A stretch of DNA of 64,000 bases. It comes from JAWSVE01 sp033852115. GTDB taxonomy: Bacteria > Pseudomonadota > Gammaproteobacteria > Pseudomonadales > Cellvibrionaceae. Positions within the stretch are counted from its first letter, which is position 1, and each line of letters begins with the position of its first letter. Positions 44,438 through 53,051 of this stretch are shown here, one piece after another. The notes below the pieces were generated by a model. It made no database searches, was not told the origin of the DNA, and was given only the letters and a program-made list of their open reading frames with translations. The stretch covers positions 372,001-436,000 of the forward strand of contig JAWSVE010000002.1 of assembly GCA_033852115.1 (NCBI GenBank), given 5' to 3'. Position numbers and translations under genes: made by a program.

Positions 44438-45009
44438 ATCAAGATGATACATACTCATCAAGGAGCGACCTACCTAAAATCCAGCTCTTCACTTGGTTAC
44501 TAACCAATGGTCCATTACATTTCTTTTTTTTAAAAATTACTCGTTTCCTATTCAGGCATTCAGAAGAGAGAGATCCCCCATCTTTGTTCGAACGTGCTTT
44601 CATTGCATCAGAGCGAAAATACAAACGTGGTTCTATGGCAAAAAAATCCTGTTTCTCTCAAATGGATAGACTAATTAGAATAGGAAGACTGAAACCTGAA
44701 GACTCGAGGATATTAGCTTTCTGCGGCTACTTAGATGAACCCATTCAGAGGTTTCGATGGAGAATAAAAGAACTACTTTTTGTTGCCATTGCCTCTGTTT
44801 GTCTTGTTTCGTCAATACTCGGCTGGCTGCAGCTTTCATACCTATTATTTTCATCAAGCATTCCGTTCTTAACAGCATTGCTATTTTCACTAGGTACTTT
44901 TTTCTTCATTACTGGCGTAACCTATCCGGGGCTAAAAATTATGGTAGAGCCCATCCTACTAATGTCAAAGTTGAAGAAGGAACTATCTGCCCCTTTTAAG
45001 GCTTTATAA
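44434..45009 (+). CDS. small membrane protein, unknown function
   Basis: I do not recognise this 191-residue protein. A basic, soluble N-terminal part (KITRFLFRHSEERDPPSLFERAFIASERKYKRGSMAKKSCFSQMDRLIRIGRLKPEDSRIL) is followed by two strong hydrophobic helices (ELLFVAIASVCLVSSILGWLQLSYLLF and SIPFLTALLFSLGTFFFITGVTYPG) and a short basic tail. It is co-transcribed with the XRE regulator through a four-base overlap. Low GC like the tns genes suggests it is a resident part of the transposon rather than cargo. A role in element stability or defence is possible but untested. Confidence 0.65.
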   Translation: MNQDDTYSSRSDLPKIQLFTWLLTNGPLHFFFLKITRFLFRHSEERDPPSLFERAFIASERKYKRGSMAKKSCFSQMDRLIRIGRLKPEDSRILAFCGYLDEPIQRFRWRIKELLFVAIASVCLVSSILGWLQLSYLLFSSSIPFLTALLFSLGTFFFITGVTYPGLKIMVEPILLMSKLKKELSAPFKAL

Positions 45010-45117
45010 ACGATCGAACCAACAAGGTGCACGTCACTCTATAACAGAGTAAGCATCCTCCCAGCTTCCGCTTTGTGCCAATAACAGACATAGTAATCAC
45101 GAGCAGAAACAGCAAAA

Positions 45118-45143
45118 GGGAAAAACAGCAGCTGCTGCTTCCC
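45118..45143. terminator. probable bidirectional terminator
   Basis: GGGAA/TTCCC arms with an inner CAGCAG/CTGCTG stem, flanked by AAAAGGG on one side and CTTTTTCC on the other. It sits between the convergent membrane-protein gene (+) and the nhaD-like gene (-), 109 bp after the former and 77 bp after the latter. Confidence 0.65.
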
Positions 45144-45219
45144 TGTCTTTTTCCTAGTGAAGGCGAGTAACTTTATCTATCTATGTTTCACTGGTAATGA
45201 GTTTGTATTTAGCATGGTG

Positions 45220-46449
45220 CTATAACCTCGCCAATACCATCACGCCCAAATAACCTATTGTGTATGCAATCAGGAGCCAATGGAAAAACTTAAGGTAGGT
45301 GATGAACGTCAGTTCTGATAGTTTACTCAGTGCAATGACACCGGCAGCAGAACCAATGATCAGCATAGAACCACCAACACCCACAGCATAAGTTAGTCCC
45401 AACCAATCAGCCCTCTCCATCTCGATACCGGACTTAAGAATAGCTGCCGTAAGAGGTACGTTATCAACTAAGGCTGAGAGTATTCCAACGAAATAGTTAG
45501 CCATGTACGTAGGCATCAGTTGATACAGCTGGAGCAGAGTATCCAGAACAGACAACTCTTTTAGCATACCTACAAGTAGCAACACGCCTAAAAAGAACAG
45601 CAGAGTATCAAACTCAATCTCGCGCACGTACTCCAGCACGTTCGGTTTCGACTCACTTTTATAGATCATCCGATGAACCATGAACATCAAAGACAGACCA
45701 AACAGGAAGGTAAGCACCGGCGGTACCGCAAAAAGCACGCTAAACAATAAAGTACTGATAATAGTTAACAGAAACAGAGCCGCTATAGCCTTATCAGCCA
45801 ACGCTATAGGGCGTTTGAATTTAGGCAGTTCAACCTGATCACTATTACCCCACATCAGTAACAGCGCGAGAACAATCACCCCAGCCACAGCAGGGCCAAT
45901 CAGTAAAAACAGGTTCGTAATCGTGACCTTATCCGCAAGGAAGATCATCAAGGTCGTTACATCACCGGTAATCAGAGAAACACCACCTGAATTCACAGCA
46001 AACACTATCAAAGCTGCAAACTTCAGTGTTTGTTTGGTATCCAGTTTCAATGATGCCAAGAGTGACATCATGATCAATGAAGCAGTGATATTGTCTGCTA
46101 ACGAAGAGAACAGCAGAGCAAGCAGAGCCATAAGAATCATCAATGACCGCATGTTCAGCTTCTCAGGCAAAAGCCGGTATACCAACTGAGTAATCAGACC
46201 CTTCGCATTCAGGTAGGCAACAAAGGTCATTGCCGCCATTAAGAACAGCCATAACGTTGCTATTTCCAGCAAGTTCTCGTTCAAGCCTTCCTTTAAATGC
46301 TCAGTTCTATGTTCAGGAAAGATGAACGCAAGAATCCAAACCAGAGTACCTATGAACAAAGTAGACTTGGCTTTGTTGAGGTGTATGACATCCTCAATGA
46401 TGATGAGTAAGAACGCCAGAGCGATCAGAGATAAAAGAATTACAGTCAT
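45220..46449 (-). CDS. nhaD: NhaD-type Na+/H+ antiporter
   Basis: A 409-residue ion-transporter-superfamily protein with about eleven hydrophobic helices. NhaD-like features include the N-terminal IIIEDVIHLNKAKSTLFIGTLVWIL, the conserved LLFSSLADNITASLIMMSLLASLKLDTKQTLKFAALIVFAVNSGGVSLITGDVTTLMIFL, and VDNVPLTAAILKSGIEMERADWLGLTYAVGVGGSMLIIGSAAGVIALSKL. NhaD exchanges Na+ or Li+ for H+ and is typical of marine and halophilic bacteria. It lies on the same strand as the gabD operon but after its terminator, so it has a separate promoter. It may supply the ion balance for the cargo import system, or may be independent cargo. Confidence 0.88.
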   Translation of the reverse strand: MTVILLSLIALAFLLIIIEDVIHLNKAKSTLFIGTLVWILAFIFPEHRTEHLKEGLNENLLEIATLWLFLMAAMTFVAYLNAKGLITQLVYRLLPEKLNMRSLMILMALLALLFSSLADNITASLIMMSLLASLKLDTKQTLKFAALIVFAVNSGGVSLITGDVTTLMIFLADKVTITNLFLLIGPAVAGVIVLALLLMWGNSDQVELPKFKRPIALADKAIAALFLLTIISTLLFSVLFAVPPVLTFLFGLSLMFMVHRMIYKSESKPNVLEYVREIEFDTLLFFLGVLLLVGMLKELSVLDTLLQLYQLMPTYMANYFVGILSALVDNVPLTAAILKSGIEMERADWLGLTYAVGVGGSMLIIGSAAGVIALSKLSELTFITYLKFFHWLLIAYTIGYLGVMVLARL

Positions 46450-46562
46450 GTTAATGCTATCAGCCAGAAATATGGGGAGGAGTCATCACAATCCCAATGC
46501 CGATGATACACATTGGAACATACTCTCGGCGTTAGGCAGGGCCAGTTAGAATTATTAGAATG

Positions 46563-46592
46563 AAAAAGGCCCTGCATATTAATATGCAGGGC
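46563..46592 (-). terminator. intrinsic terminator after the gabD operon
   Basis: A 24-bp perfect palindrome (GCCCTGCATATT paired with AATATGCAGGGC, 46569-46592) is followed on the minus strand by CTTTTTC. It lies about 35 bases past the gabD stop and ends the long transport and oxidation operon. Confidence 0.92.
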
Positions 46593-46625
46593 AAACCCAC
46601 GAGCGAGCATGGACGCAAGAATTAC

Positions 46626-48083
46626 TTAAGAAATACTTCCATGACAGAGGTATTTTATTTCCAGGTACTCTTCAATACCGTATTTCGAGCCTTCACGACC
46701 CAAACCGGACTCTTTTATTCCACCAAACGGCGCAACTTCCGTAGAGATCAATCCTTCATTAATCCCTACCATGCCGTACTCTAGAGCCTCTGAGACACGC
46801 CATACACGCGCATTATCCCGAGCATAAAAATAGGCTGCCAGACCATAAGGGGTGGTATTAGCTAGTTCAATAACTTCCTGCTCTTCGTCAAAAGGTATCA
46901 CCGTCGCGATAGGCCCGAAGATCTCTTCCTGGGCGATTCGCATACGATTATTAACCTTAGTCAAAACCGTTGGCTCAAAGCCAGCGTTTAAGTTTTCAGC
47001 TGCCTGACCACCAATGCTAACCTCAGCCCCTGAAGCGATAGCTTCATCCACCAACGACTGAACTTTTGCTTGCGCTCGTTGATCGATAAGAGGACCGATA
47101 GTGACACCGGACTCAGTACCGTTACCGACAGTCAAAGAGGCAACCGCATCGGTTAGTTTGCCAACAAAGTCATCGTAGACACTGCGCTGTACAAAGATCC
47201 GGTTAGTACAAACACAGGTCTGTCCGGCATTACGGAATTTAGAGATCATAGCCCCACTCACCGCTGCATCTAAATCCGCATCATCAAAGACGATAAAGGG
47301 CGCATTTCCCCCCAATTCCAGGGAGACTTTTTTAACCTGTGCGCCGCACTGCTGTGCGAGTAACTTACCGACTGGTGTAGAGCCAGTGAAAGATAGTTTT
47401 CTGATACGGCTATCTTCGCACAACAGCTGACCTATCGCCGGTGCATCAGTGCTGGTCACAACATTAAACACGCCAGGCGGCACACCTGCTTGCTCCGCCA
47501 GTTCAGCCAGCGCCAACGCGCATAGTGGCGTAAGTTCCGACGGCTTAACCACCACTGCACAACCGGCCGCCAGCGCCGGTGCAACCTTTCGGGTAATCAT
47601 AGCGATTGGGAAGTTCCATGGCGTAATAGCAGCAACGACACCCACCGGCTGTTTCACTACCAACAGTCGCTTATCCTTACCATGAGCAGGTATCACATCG
47701 CCGTATACACGCTTAGCCTCTTCGGCGAACCACTCAACGAATGATGCACCATAGACAACCTCCCCCCGAGCCTCTGCCAGAGGCTTACCTTGCTCAGACG
47801 TCATCATCAGCGCCAGATCTTCCTGCGCTTCGAGTATCAGTTCATACCAGCGACGCAGCACTGAGGCGCGCTCTTTTGCAGTCTGCTCTCGCCAAGCAAG
47901 CTGAGCCAGACTCGCGCTATAGATCGCCTTATCTGTATCCGCAATACTTAGATCCGCGACCTCAGCAAGCGGCGCTCCTGTCGCAGGATTACTGACAACA
48001 AAGGTTTTGCCACTCTCAGCGTCACACCACTGACCATTAATATATCCCTGAGTCTTCAATAGCTCTGCATTATTCAGTTGCAT
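46626..48083 (-). CDS. gabD: succinate-semialdehyde dehydrogenase (NAD(P)+), GabD type
   Basis: Start at the ATG at 48083, with AAGGAG seven bases upstream, gives 485 residues. The sequence is strongly GabD-like: NPATGAPLAEVADL, ITPWNFPIAMITRKVAPALAAGCAVVVKPSELTPL, FTGSTPVGKLL, VSLELGGNAPFIVFDDADLDAAV with the general-base Glu, and FRNAGQTCVCTNR with the catalytic Cys followed by the second Cys typical of GabD. It oxidises succinate semialdehyde to succinate; glutarate semialdehyde is the known alternative. Last gene of the operon, placed after the alcohol dehydrogenase, so the pair can convert an omega-hydroxy acid into a dicarboxylate. Confidence 0.92.
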   Translation of the reverse strand: MQLNNAELLKTQGYINGQWCDAESGKTFVVSNPATGAPLAEVADLSIADTDKAIYSASLAQLAWREQTAKERASVLRRWYELILEAQEDLALMMTSEQGKPLAEARGEVVYGASFVEWFAEEAKRVYGDVIPAHGKDKRLLVVKQPVGVVAAITPWNFPIAMITRKVAPALAAGCAVVVKPSELTPLCALALAELAEQAGVPPGVFNVVTSTDAPAIGQLLCEDSRIRKLSFTGSTPVGKLLAQQCGAQVKKVSLELGGNAPFIVFDDADLDAAVSGAMISKFRNAGQTCVCTNRIFVQRSVYDDFVGKLTDAVASLTVGNGTESGVTIGPLIDQRAQAKVQSLVDEAIASGAEVSIGGQAAENLNAGFEPTVLTKVNNRMRIAQEEIFGPIATVIPFDEEQEVIELANTTPYGLAAYFYARDNARVWRVSEALEYGMVGINEGLISTEVAPFGGIKESGLGREGSKYGIEEYLEIKYLCHGSIS

Positions 48084-48093
48084 AACCTGCTCC

Positions 48094-48540
48094 TTAAAAC
48101 ACAATTTTCTCTAGTGCTACACGCAGCGGCTCCGGCAGTGCTGTTGGGCGCTGCGTTTGCTTATCGACATAGACATGAATGAAGTGTCCCTGGGCAGCGG
48201 GCTGATCTTCCCCTTCTTTGAACAAACCCACCTCATATCTGACCGAGCTGTTGCCGATCCGGGTGACCGTCAACCCTGCGGTAATGATTTCAGGAAAAGC
48301 CAGGCTTTTTTTGTATTTACACTGTGTTTCCACTACCAGACCGATCACCTCGCCCTGATGGATATCTAACACTCCCTGATCGATCAGATAACGGTTCACA
48401 ACTGTATCGAAGTAACTGTAATACTGAACGTTATTCACATGACCGTAGATGTCATTATCCATCCAACGAGTTTGAATACTCAGGGTATGCTTATAGTCAC
48501 CCAGCACTTCAGGTGAATGATGTTGCTGTGCATTTGCCAT
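48094..48540 (-). CDS. hotdog-fold acyl-CoA thioesterase (4HBT family)
   Basis: A 148-residue protein from the ATG at 48540. It shows the YbgC/4HBT pattern RWMDNDIYGHVNNVQYYSYFDTVVNRYLID with the catalytic Asp, then VVETQCKYKKSLAFPEIITAGLTVTRIGNSSVRYEVGLFKEGEDQPAAQGHFIHVYVD. An alternative ATG at 48579, inside the end of the dehydrogenase gene, has a better Shine-Dalgarno (AGGTGA) but adds a non-conserved tail; I cannot decide from sequence alone. It lies between the alcohol dehydrogenase and GabD, so it may release a hydroxyacyl- or acyl-group from CoA in the same pathway. Confidence 0.85.
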   Translation of the reverse strand: MANAQQHHSPEVLGDYKHTLSIQTRWMDNDIYGHVNNVQYYSYFDTVVNRYLIDQGVLDIHQGEVIGLVVETQCKYKKSLAFPEIITAGLTVTRIGNSSVRYEVGLFKEGEDQPAAQGHFIHVYVDKQTQRPTALPEPLRVALEKIVF

Positions 48541-48547
48541 ATTTTGG

Positions 48548-49708
48548 TTACCACGCTGCCTGATAGATTTTGAGTGCATCCTCTTGAGTCACCTCACGAG
48601 GGTTATTACCTAGTAAACGGGTCTGCTTCATCGCTTCTTCAGCCAGCATCGGCAACGCGCTTTCTTCAATACCGTAATCCCGTAAACGCACCTCTCCCAA
48701 AAGATCTCTGTTTAATTGAGCCAGGGCTTCAATAAACTGGTCGCTACGCTCAGCTGAATCACTTATCTGCGCCATATCCGGGAACACGATGGGTGCCAGC
48801 TCAGCATACTTCTGAGCACAAACTGCCTGGTTAAATTGCATCACATGGGGTAGCACCAGTGCATTGGTAAGGCCGTGTGACAAGTGGTAGATACCACCCA
48901 GTGGATAGGCCAGTGCATGCACTGCTGCAACCGGCGAATTAGCAAATGCTTGGCCGGCCAACATAGATCCCAGCAGCATCTCTGAGCGGACATCCAGGTC
49001 ACTACCATCCATCACCGCCTGGCGGATATTCCCCCCTAGCAGCTCCAATGCCTTACAGGCGAACAGGTCAGAAATACCGTTATGGTTAGGATTAACTGAT
49101 GTATATGCCTCAATTGCATGAACCATCGCATCAATACCGGTTGTCGCGGTGATCATGGCTGGTAGTCCAACCGTCAGTTCGGCATCCAGTACCGCCAGAT
49201 CAGGCAGCAAGCGTGGTGATACAACACCTTTTTTCTCGGTCTCACCTACGGTGATGATTGACACAGCCGTCACCTCGGAACCGGTGCCGGAGGTGGTTGG
49301 AATCTGAATCAAAGGCAGGCGTGTGCCTTTCACCAGATTCACACCATAAATCTCGTCCAACCGCTCTTCACCCTTAGCCAGCAAAGCAACTAACTTGGCA
49401 ACATCCAGAGAGGAACCGCCCCCCAAACCAATAATGGCTTCAGCTTGAGTATCGATAGCATACTGAGTTGCTTGTTCGACAATACGTTGTGCCGGATCAG
49501 CTTGTACCTGATCATATACCGCAACTTCAACCTGATTGGCTTGTAACGCCTCAACCACCGGTTGTAACAGCCCAACAGCCACAATGCCCGGATCAGTCAC
49601 CAGAAGGGCTTTCTGATAGCGGTTGCTGGAACAATAAGCACCCAGGTCCTGAATCGCACCGGGTTTACAAATCAGTCCATGGGACGAATAAAAGCTGAAT
49701 GCATTCAT
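48548..49708 (-). CDS. iron-containing alcohol dehydrogenase
   Basis: A 386-residue group III (Fe-ADH) enzyme. Motifs are GLGGGSSLDVAKLVALLAKG (nucleotide binding), IPTTSGTGSEVTAVSIITV, and the metal ligands in TGIDAMVHAIEAYTS and AVHALAYPLGGIYHLSHGLTNALVLPHVMQFN. The start overlaps the last bases of the preceding ABC ATPase gene. Group members act on ethanol, 1,3-propanediol, lactaldehyde, 4-hydroxybutyrate and others. The GabD next door makes 4-hydroxybutyrate (or 5-hydroxyvalerate) the most coherent substrate here, but that is inference. Confidence 0.9.
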   Translation of the reverse strand: MNAFSFYSSHGLICKPGAIQDLGAYCSSNRYQKALLVTDPGIVAVGLLQPVVEALQANQVEVAVYDQVQADPAQRIVEQATQYAIDTQAEAIIGLGGGSSLDVAKLVALLAKGEERLDEIYGVNLVKGTRLPLIQIPTTSGTGSEVTAVSIITVGETEKKGVVSPRLLPDLAVLDAELTVGLPAMITATTGIDAMVHAIEAYTSVNPNHNGISDLFACKALELLGGNIRQAVMDGSDLDVRSEMLLGSMLAGQAFANSPVAAVHALAYPLGGIYHLSHGLTNALVLPHVMQFNQAVCAQKYAELAPIVFPDMAQISDSAERSDQFIEALAQLNRDLLGEVRLRDYGIEESALPMLAEEAMKQTRLLGNNPREVTQEDALKIYQAAW

Positions 49709-50376
49709 GCTACATCCTCCTGCTTAAATGAGCTGGCAGCGGTTACAGAACCACGCTCAATGGAGTAAACCTGATCCACCAGGTCCGCCGAATGGCTGTA
49801 ATCAGATTCCGATAACAGTACCGACATCCCTTCATCTTTCAGGGTGTGTAATACACTGGCCAGACGACGGGATAATGCTGGCGCAACCCCTTCGAACGGT
49901 TCATCCAGCAGCAACAGACGACTGCCGGTGATCATCGCCCGCGCCAGGGCAACCAGTTTCTGCTGTCCGCCAGACAGCTGCAGCGCTTTACGATCGGCAA
50001 AACCTTCCACCTCGGGCATCAGCTCATAAACCCAAGCCAGTCGTGCTTCAGCGTCCGGCAGTCGGGCCGCCCAGGCCGGCACCAGAATGTTCTCCTCCAC
50101 GGTCAGTGTCGGTACTAGTTGCCGATCTTCTGGCATGTAGCCGACTTTAGATTCCGCTCTGATATGGGAAGGCAAAGCAGTCATATCTTTACCATCAATG
50201 CTGAGAACGCCATCGGTAGGCTGCAACAGTCCCATAACTGTCCGCATCAGCGTGGTTTTACCCGCACCATTCCGGCCAATCAGCCCCACCATAGTTCCGG
50301 TCGGAACCTCAAGGGTAACGTCTCGCAAAATAGGCGTGCCTGCGATCTCGGTATTAATCGACTCAAGCTTAAGCAT
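49705..50376 (-). CDS. ABC transporter ATPase, LivF type
   Basis: A 223-residue ATP-binding subunit: Walker A GLIGRNGAGKTTLMRTVMG, signature LQLSGGQQKLVALARAMI, Walker B LLLLDEPFEGVAP. It is the second ATPase of a branched-chain amino acid type (HAAT) importer and overlaps the LivG-type gene by eight bases and the dehydrogenase gene by four. Members of this class import amino acids, amides, urea and small organic acids, so the name Liv does not identify the substrate. Confidence 0.92.
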   Translation of the reverse strand: MLKLESINTEIAGTPILRDVTLEVPTGTMVGLIGRNGAGKTTLMRTVMGLLQPTDGVLSIDGKDMTALPSHIRAESKVGYMPEDRQLVPTLTVEENILVPAWAARLPDAEARLAWVYELMPEVEGFADRKALQLSGGQQKLVALARAMITGSRLLLLDEPFEGVAPALSRRLASVLHTLKDEGMSVLLSESDYSHSADLVDQVYSIERGSVTAASSFKQEDVA

Positions 50377-51154
50377 TTACCACCTCCTGAGAGTAACTGA
50401 TCTCCAAATGGTGACCGGTTACTAACTCCTGTACTTTATCGTCGCTCATCACTTCAGCAGTTGGCCCATCCGCCAGGACCCGACCATCGTAGAACGCCAT
50501 TAGACGGGTGGCGTAACGAGCAATCACCTCCATATCGTGCTCAACGAACAACACTGCCGCACCGGATTTTCTTACCTCCTGCATCACCGTATCCATCAGG
50601 TCGAACTTATCGTCGATAGCAACACCTGAAGTCGGTTCATCAAGCAGTAGTAGTTCCGGTTCACCGAGCATTGCCAGAGCAATATCCAGCAGTTTTCTGA
50701 CGCCCTGAGGCAGCGTCATTACCTTCTCATCCCTATATTCAAGAATGTGATACGCGCTGAGCAGAGCTTCTGCACGCTCGATGCGAGCCTTGGTCTGAAG
50801 CGGTTTGATCAGGGAAAGAAAGGAACCCTGTTCAACCATACCGATCGCAATCAGCACGTTATCCAGCATGGTCAAATCTGGAAACAACTGAGCCACCTGA
50901 AATGATCGGCATATACCTTCGCGCATAACTTCGCGAGGTGATTTACCAACGATATTTCTACCATGCAGCAGGATCTCACCACTGCTGGGGGGCAGATAGC
51001 CAGTCACCATATTAATAAAAGTTGTTTTCCCAGCGCCGTTAGAACCAATCACGCCGACAATTTCACCGCGATTAATTTCAACATTGATATCCGCTGCTGC
51101 GGTCACCGCTCCAAAGTTACGTGCCAACGCACGGGTTTCAAGAAGTGCACTCAT
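50369..51154 (-). CDS. ABC transporter ATPase, LivG type
   Basis: A 261-residue ATPase with Walker A VIGSNGAGKTTFINMVTG and Walker B LLLLDEPTSGVA. The signature is LPQGVRKLLDIALAML, with Gln replacing the usual Ser, a common LivG-type relaxation. It has a GGAGG-type ribosome site (GGGAGGAC) and overlaps the LivM-type gene by four bases. Confidence 0.92.
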   Translation of the reverse strand: MSALLETRALARNFGAVTAAADINVEINRGEIVGVIGSNGAGKTTFINMVTGYLPPSSGEILLHGRNIVGKSPREVMREGICRSFQVAQLFPDLTMLDNVLIAIGMVEQGSFLSLIKPLQTKARIERAEALLSAYHILEYRDEKVMTLPQGVRKLLDIALAMLGEPELLLLDEPTSGVAIDDKFDLMDTVMQEVRKSGAAVLFVEHDMEVIARYATRLMAFYDGRVLADGPTAEVMSDDKVQELVTGHHLEISYSQEVVNA

Positions 51155-52089
51155 GATGAAGTCCTCCCAGTGAAGCGCTCAACCAAAGACCAGATACCTT
51201 TTGGCAGATACAGAATGATGGCCAACAGGGCGATACCCAGGATCATTTGCCACGTATAAGGTGAAATCTGGAAGGCGTAAGTACGCAGCAGCTCGAACAT
51301 GGTCGCTCCCAGTACCGGTGCCGCAACGTGACCTGTCCCCCCCATAAGAGCGATGAATACAAACTCACCTGAAGTGGTCCAGTAGGCCATCTCAGGATCA
51401 ATGTGTCCGGCAGCCAATGCAGTAATAGCGCCACCCAAGCCTGCCATAGCCGCAGCCAGCAGATACTTGATATAGATAACCTTCTTCACCGAGACGCCCA
51501 GATACTCTACCCGGATCTCATTCTCACGCACGGCTTCTCCGGCAAACCCCATTGGCGAACGGAAATAACGCCATACAAACGCAGCCACGACCATCGTTGC
51601 CACCACGGCGATACTGTATGGCAACAACTGTGCACTGGCATCAACTGGTGCCCAGCCGAACAGCTTTGGCGGCAGAACGTTATACCCGTCAGAGGATCCG
51701 AAAGAAGTGCTCTTGACCAGCACGCCATAAAGGATCATGGAAAATGCCATAGAGAACATGGCAAAGAAAATGTCCCGGTAACGGCACAGCAGCAGTCCGA
51801 TCACTGCCGCCAGCGCAACGCAAACAGCAATTGCCATCGGGATCAGCAGCAGCGCTTCCTGGGTTTCAAAATAGTCCCCTGCAATCCCTACCACATAAGC
51901 ACCCAGGCAGTAATAAAGCCCTTGACCGAAAGAGACTAGACCCGCCCGCATCAGCAGTAAAAGCCCCAGTACTACCAGGCCCTTGGCCATCGCCAGAGTC
52001 AGAAGAAAGCTGAGCCACCCAGGCATCAAAAAACCGGCTATCAGCATCGTAATAACGCTGATGGGTAATAAAATTTTTGCATATTTCAT
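51151..52089 (-). CDS. ABC transporter permease, LivM type
   Basis: A 312-residue permease starting at the ATG at 52089, with a GAGG ribosome site and one base after the LivH-type stop. About ten hydrophobic helices are visible, and the conserved region MGFAGEAVRENEIRVEYLGVSVKKVIYIKYLLAAAMAGLGGAITALAAGHIDPEMAYWTTSGEFVFIALMGGTGHVAAPVLGA carries the permease EAA-type loop. It forms a heterodimeric channel with the LivH-type protein. Confidence 0.9.
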   Translation of the reverse strand: MKYAKILLPISVITMLIAGFLMPGWLSFLLTLAMAKGLVVLGLLLLMRAGLVSFGQGLYYCLGAYVVGIAGDYFETQEALLLIPMAIAVCVALAAVIGLLLCRYRDIFFAMFSMAFSMILYGVLVKSTSFGSSDGYNVLPPKLFGWAPVDASAQLLPYSIAVVATMVVAAFVWRYFRSPMGFAGEAVRENEIRVEYLGVSVKKVIYIKYLLAAAMAGLGGAITALAAGHIDPEMAYWTTSGEFVFIALMGGTGHVAAPVLGATMFELLRTYAFQISPYTWQMILGIALLAIILYLPKGIWSLVERFTGRTSS

Positions 52090-52090
52090 G

Positions 52091-52987
52091 TCAGATTTTC
52101 CTCGCTGTGGCAATTGCAAATAGCCCCTGAGGTCGGAACGCCAGTACTAGCGCCATCACACCATAGATAACGAACAGCTCAGCATCTGGATACAAGTGAA
52201 CCGATGCGGCTCGGGCCATGCCAACAATCAGTGCTCCTACCAGTGCACCACCGACACTACCCAGACCGCCGATAACAACAACAGCAAACGCCAACACTAT
52301 GACCTCAACGCCGATACCCGGCATCACGGAAATACCTGGCGCAGTCAGAGACCCGGCCAGGGCACCCAGCACAGCACCAATGACAAAGGTTACGGTAAAC
52401 ATCCGAGTCACATTGATACCCAGAAACGCTGCGGTATCACGGCTGTGAATCACCGCCTGTAACAACTTACCCTGACGGGTGCGGTTCAACCCCCACCACA
52501 GCATGAAGCCAATCGACGCGGAGACCGCAATCAGTACTAGGTCATAGTTAGAGAAAGACAAACCGGCCAGCTTAGTACGGCCTAGCATGGTATAAGGCTG
52601 GTAAGCAAAGTAGGCATCAACGCCCCAGATAAGCTTGATGACATCTTCTAGTACCAGCAGAATTCCATAAGTCACAAGAATCATGACCACTTCATCTCGG
52701 CCATACATAACCCGCAGAATGCCTCGCTCAATCAGTAAGCCCACCACGATGCCACTCAGCAGCGCAGCGCCCAGCAATAACAGATAACCCCCCCAGGGTG
52801 GATACCCTCCGGCGAAGTAGAGCCCTACAAGTGAGGCTCCAGCATAAGCACCTATCGCGTAGAAGCTACCATGCGCCATATTCAGAATTTTCATGACACC
52901 GTAGATCAACGTCAGTCCTGCTGCGATCACAAACAGCCAGGAAGCATAAATAACGCCATCCATCAGCATCGCCATAAGCAACGTCAT
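52091..52987 (-). CDS. ABC transporter permease, LivH type
   Basis: A 298-residue permease with eight or more helices. Family blocks: LTLIYGVMKILNMAHGSFYAIGAYAGASLVG near the N-terminus, VIHSRDTAAFLGINVTRMFTVTFVIGAVLGALAGSLTAPGISVMPGIGVEVIVLAFAVVVIGGLGSVGGALVGALIVGMA near the C-terminus. It is separated from the binding-protein gene by a 64-bp gap that holds a GC-rich hairpin. Confidence 0.92.
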   Translation of the reverse strand: MTLLMAMLMDGVIYASWLFVIAAGLTLIYGVMKILNMAHGSFYAIGAYAGASLVGLYFAGGYPPWGGYLLLLGAALLSGIVVGLLIERGILRVMYGRDEVVMILVTYGILLVLEDVIKLIWGVDAYFAYQPYTMLGRTKLAGLSFSNYDLVLIAVSASIGFMLWWGLNRTRQGKLLQAVIHSRDTAAFLGINVTRMFTVTFVIGAVLGALAGSLTAPGISVMPGIGVEVIVLAFAVVVIGGLGSVGGALVGALIVGMARAASVHLYPDAELFVIYGVMALVLAFRPQGLFAIATARKI

Positions 52988-53019
52988 AAGATAAATCTCG
53001 TTTTAACTAGTAAAGAAGA

Positions 53020-53042
53020 GCGCCGGAGCATCGCTCCGGCGC
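53020..53042 (-). promoter_or_regulatory. intercistronic hairpin after the binding-protein gene
   Basis: A 10-bp GC-rich stem (GCGCCGGAGC / GCTCCGGCGC) with a three-base loop lies directly after the binding-protein stop and before the LivH-type gene. A weak T-rich tail (TCTTCTTT) follows on the minus strand. In HAAT and maltose operons such hairpins protect or partly terminate the mRNA so that the binding protein is made in excess. Confidence 0.72.
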
Positions 53043-53051
53043 GAAGGGACA

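Noticed and set aside
53020..53042. Operon-ending terminator after the binding-protein gene
   Set aside because: The T-rich tail is weak and the downstream permease genes lack another promoter, so partial attenuation or mRNA protection is more likely.
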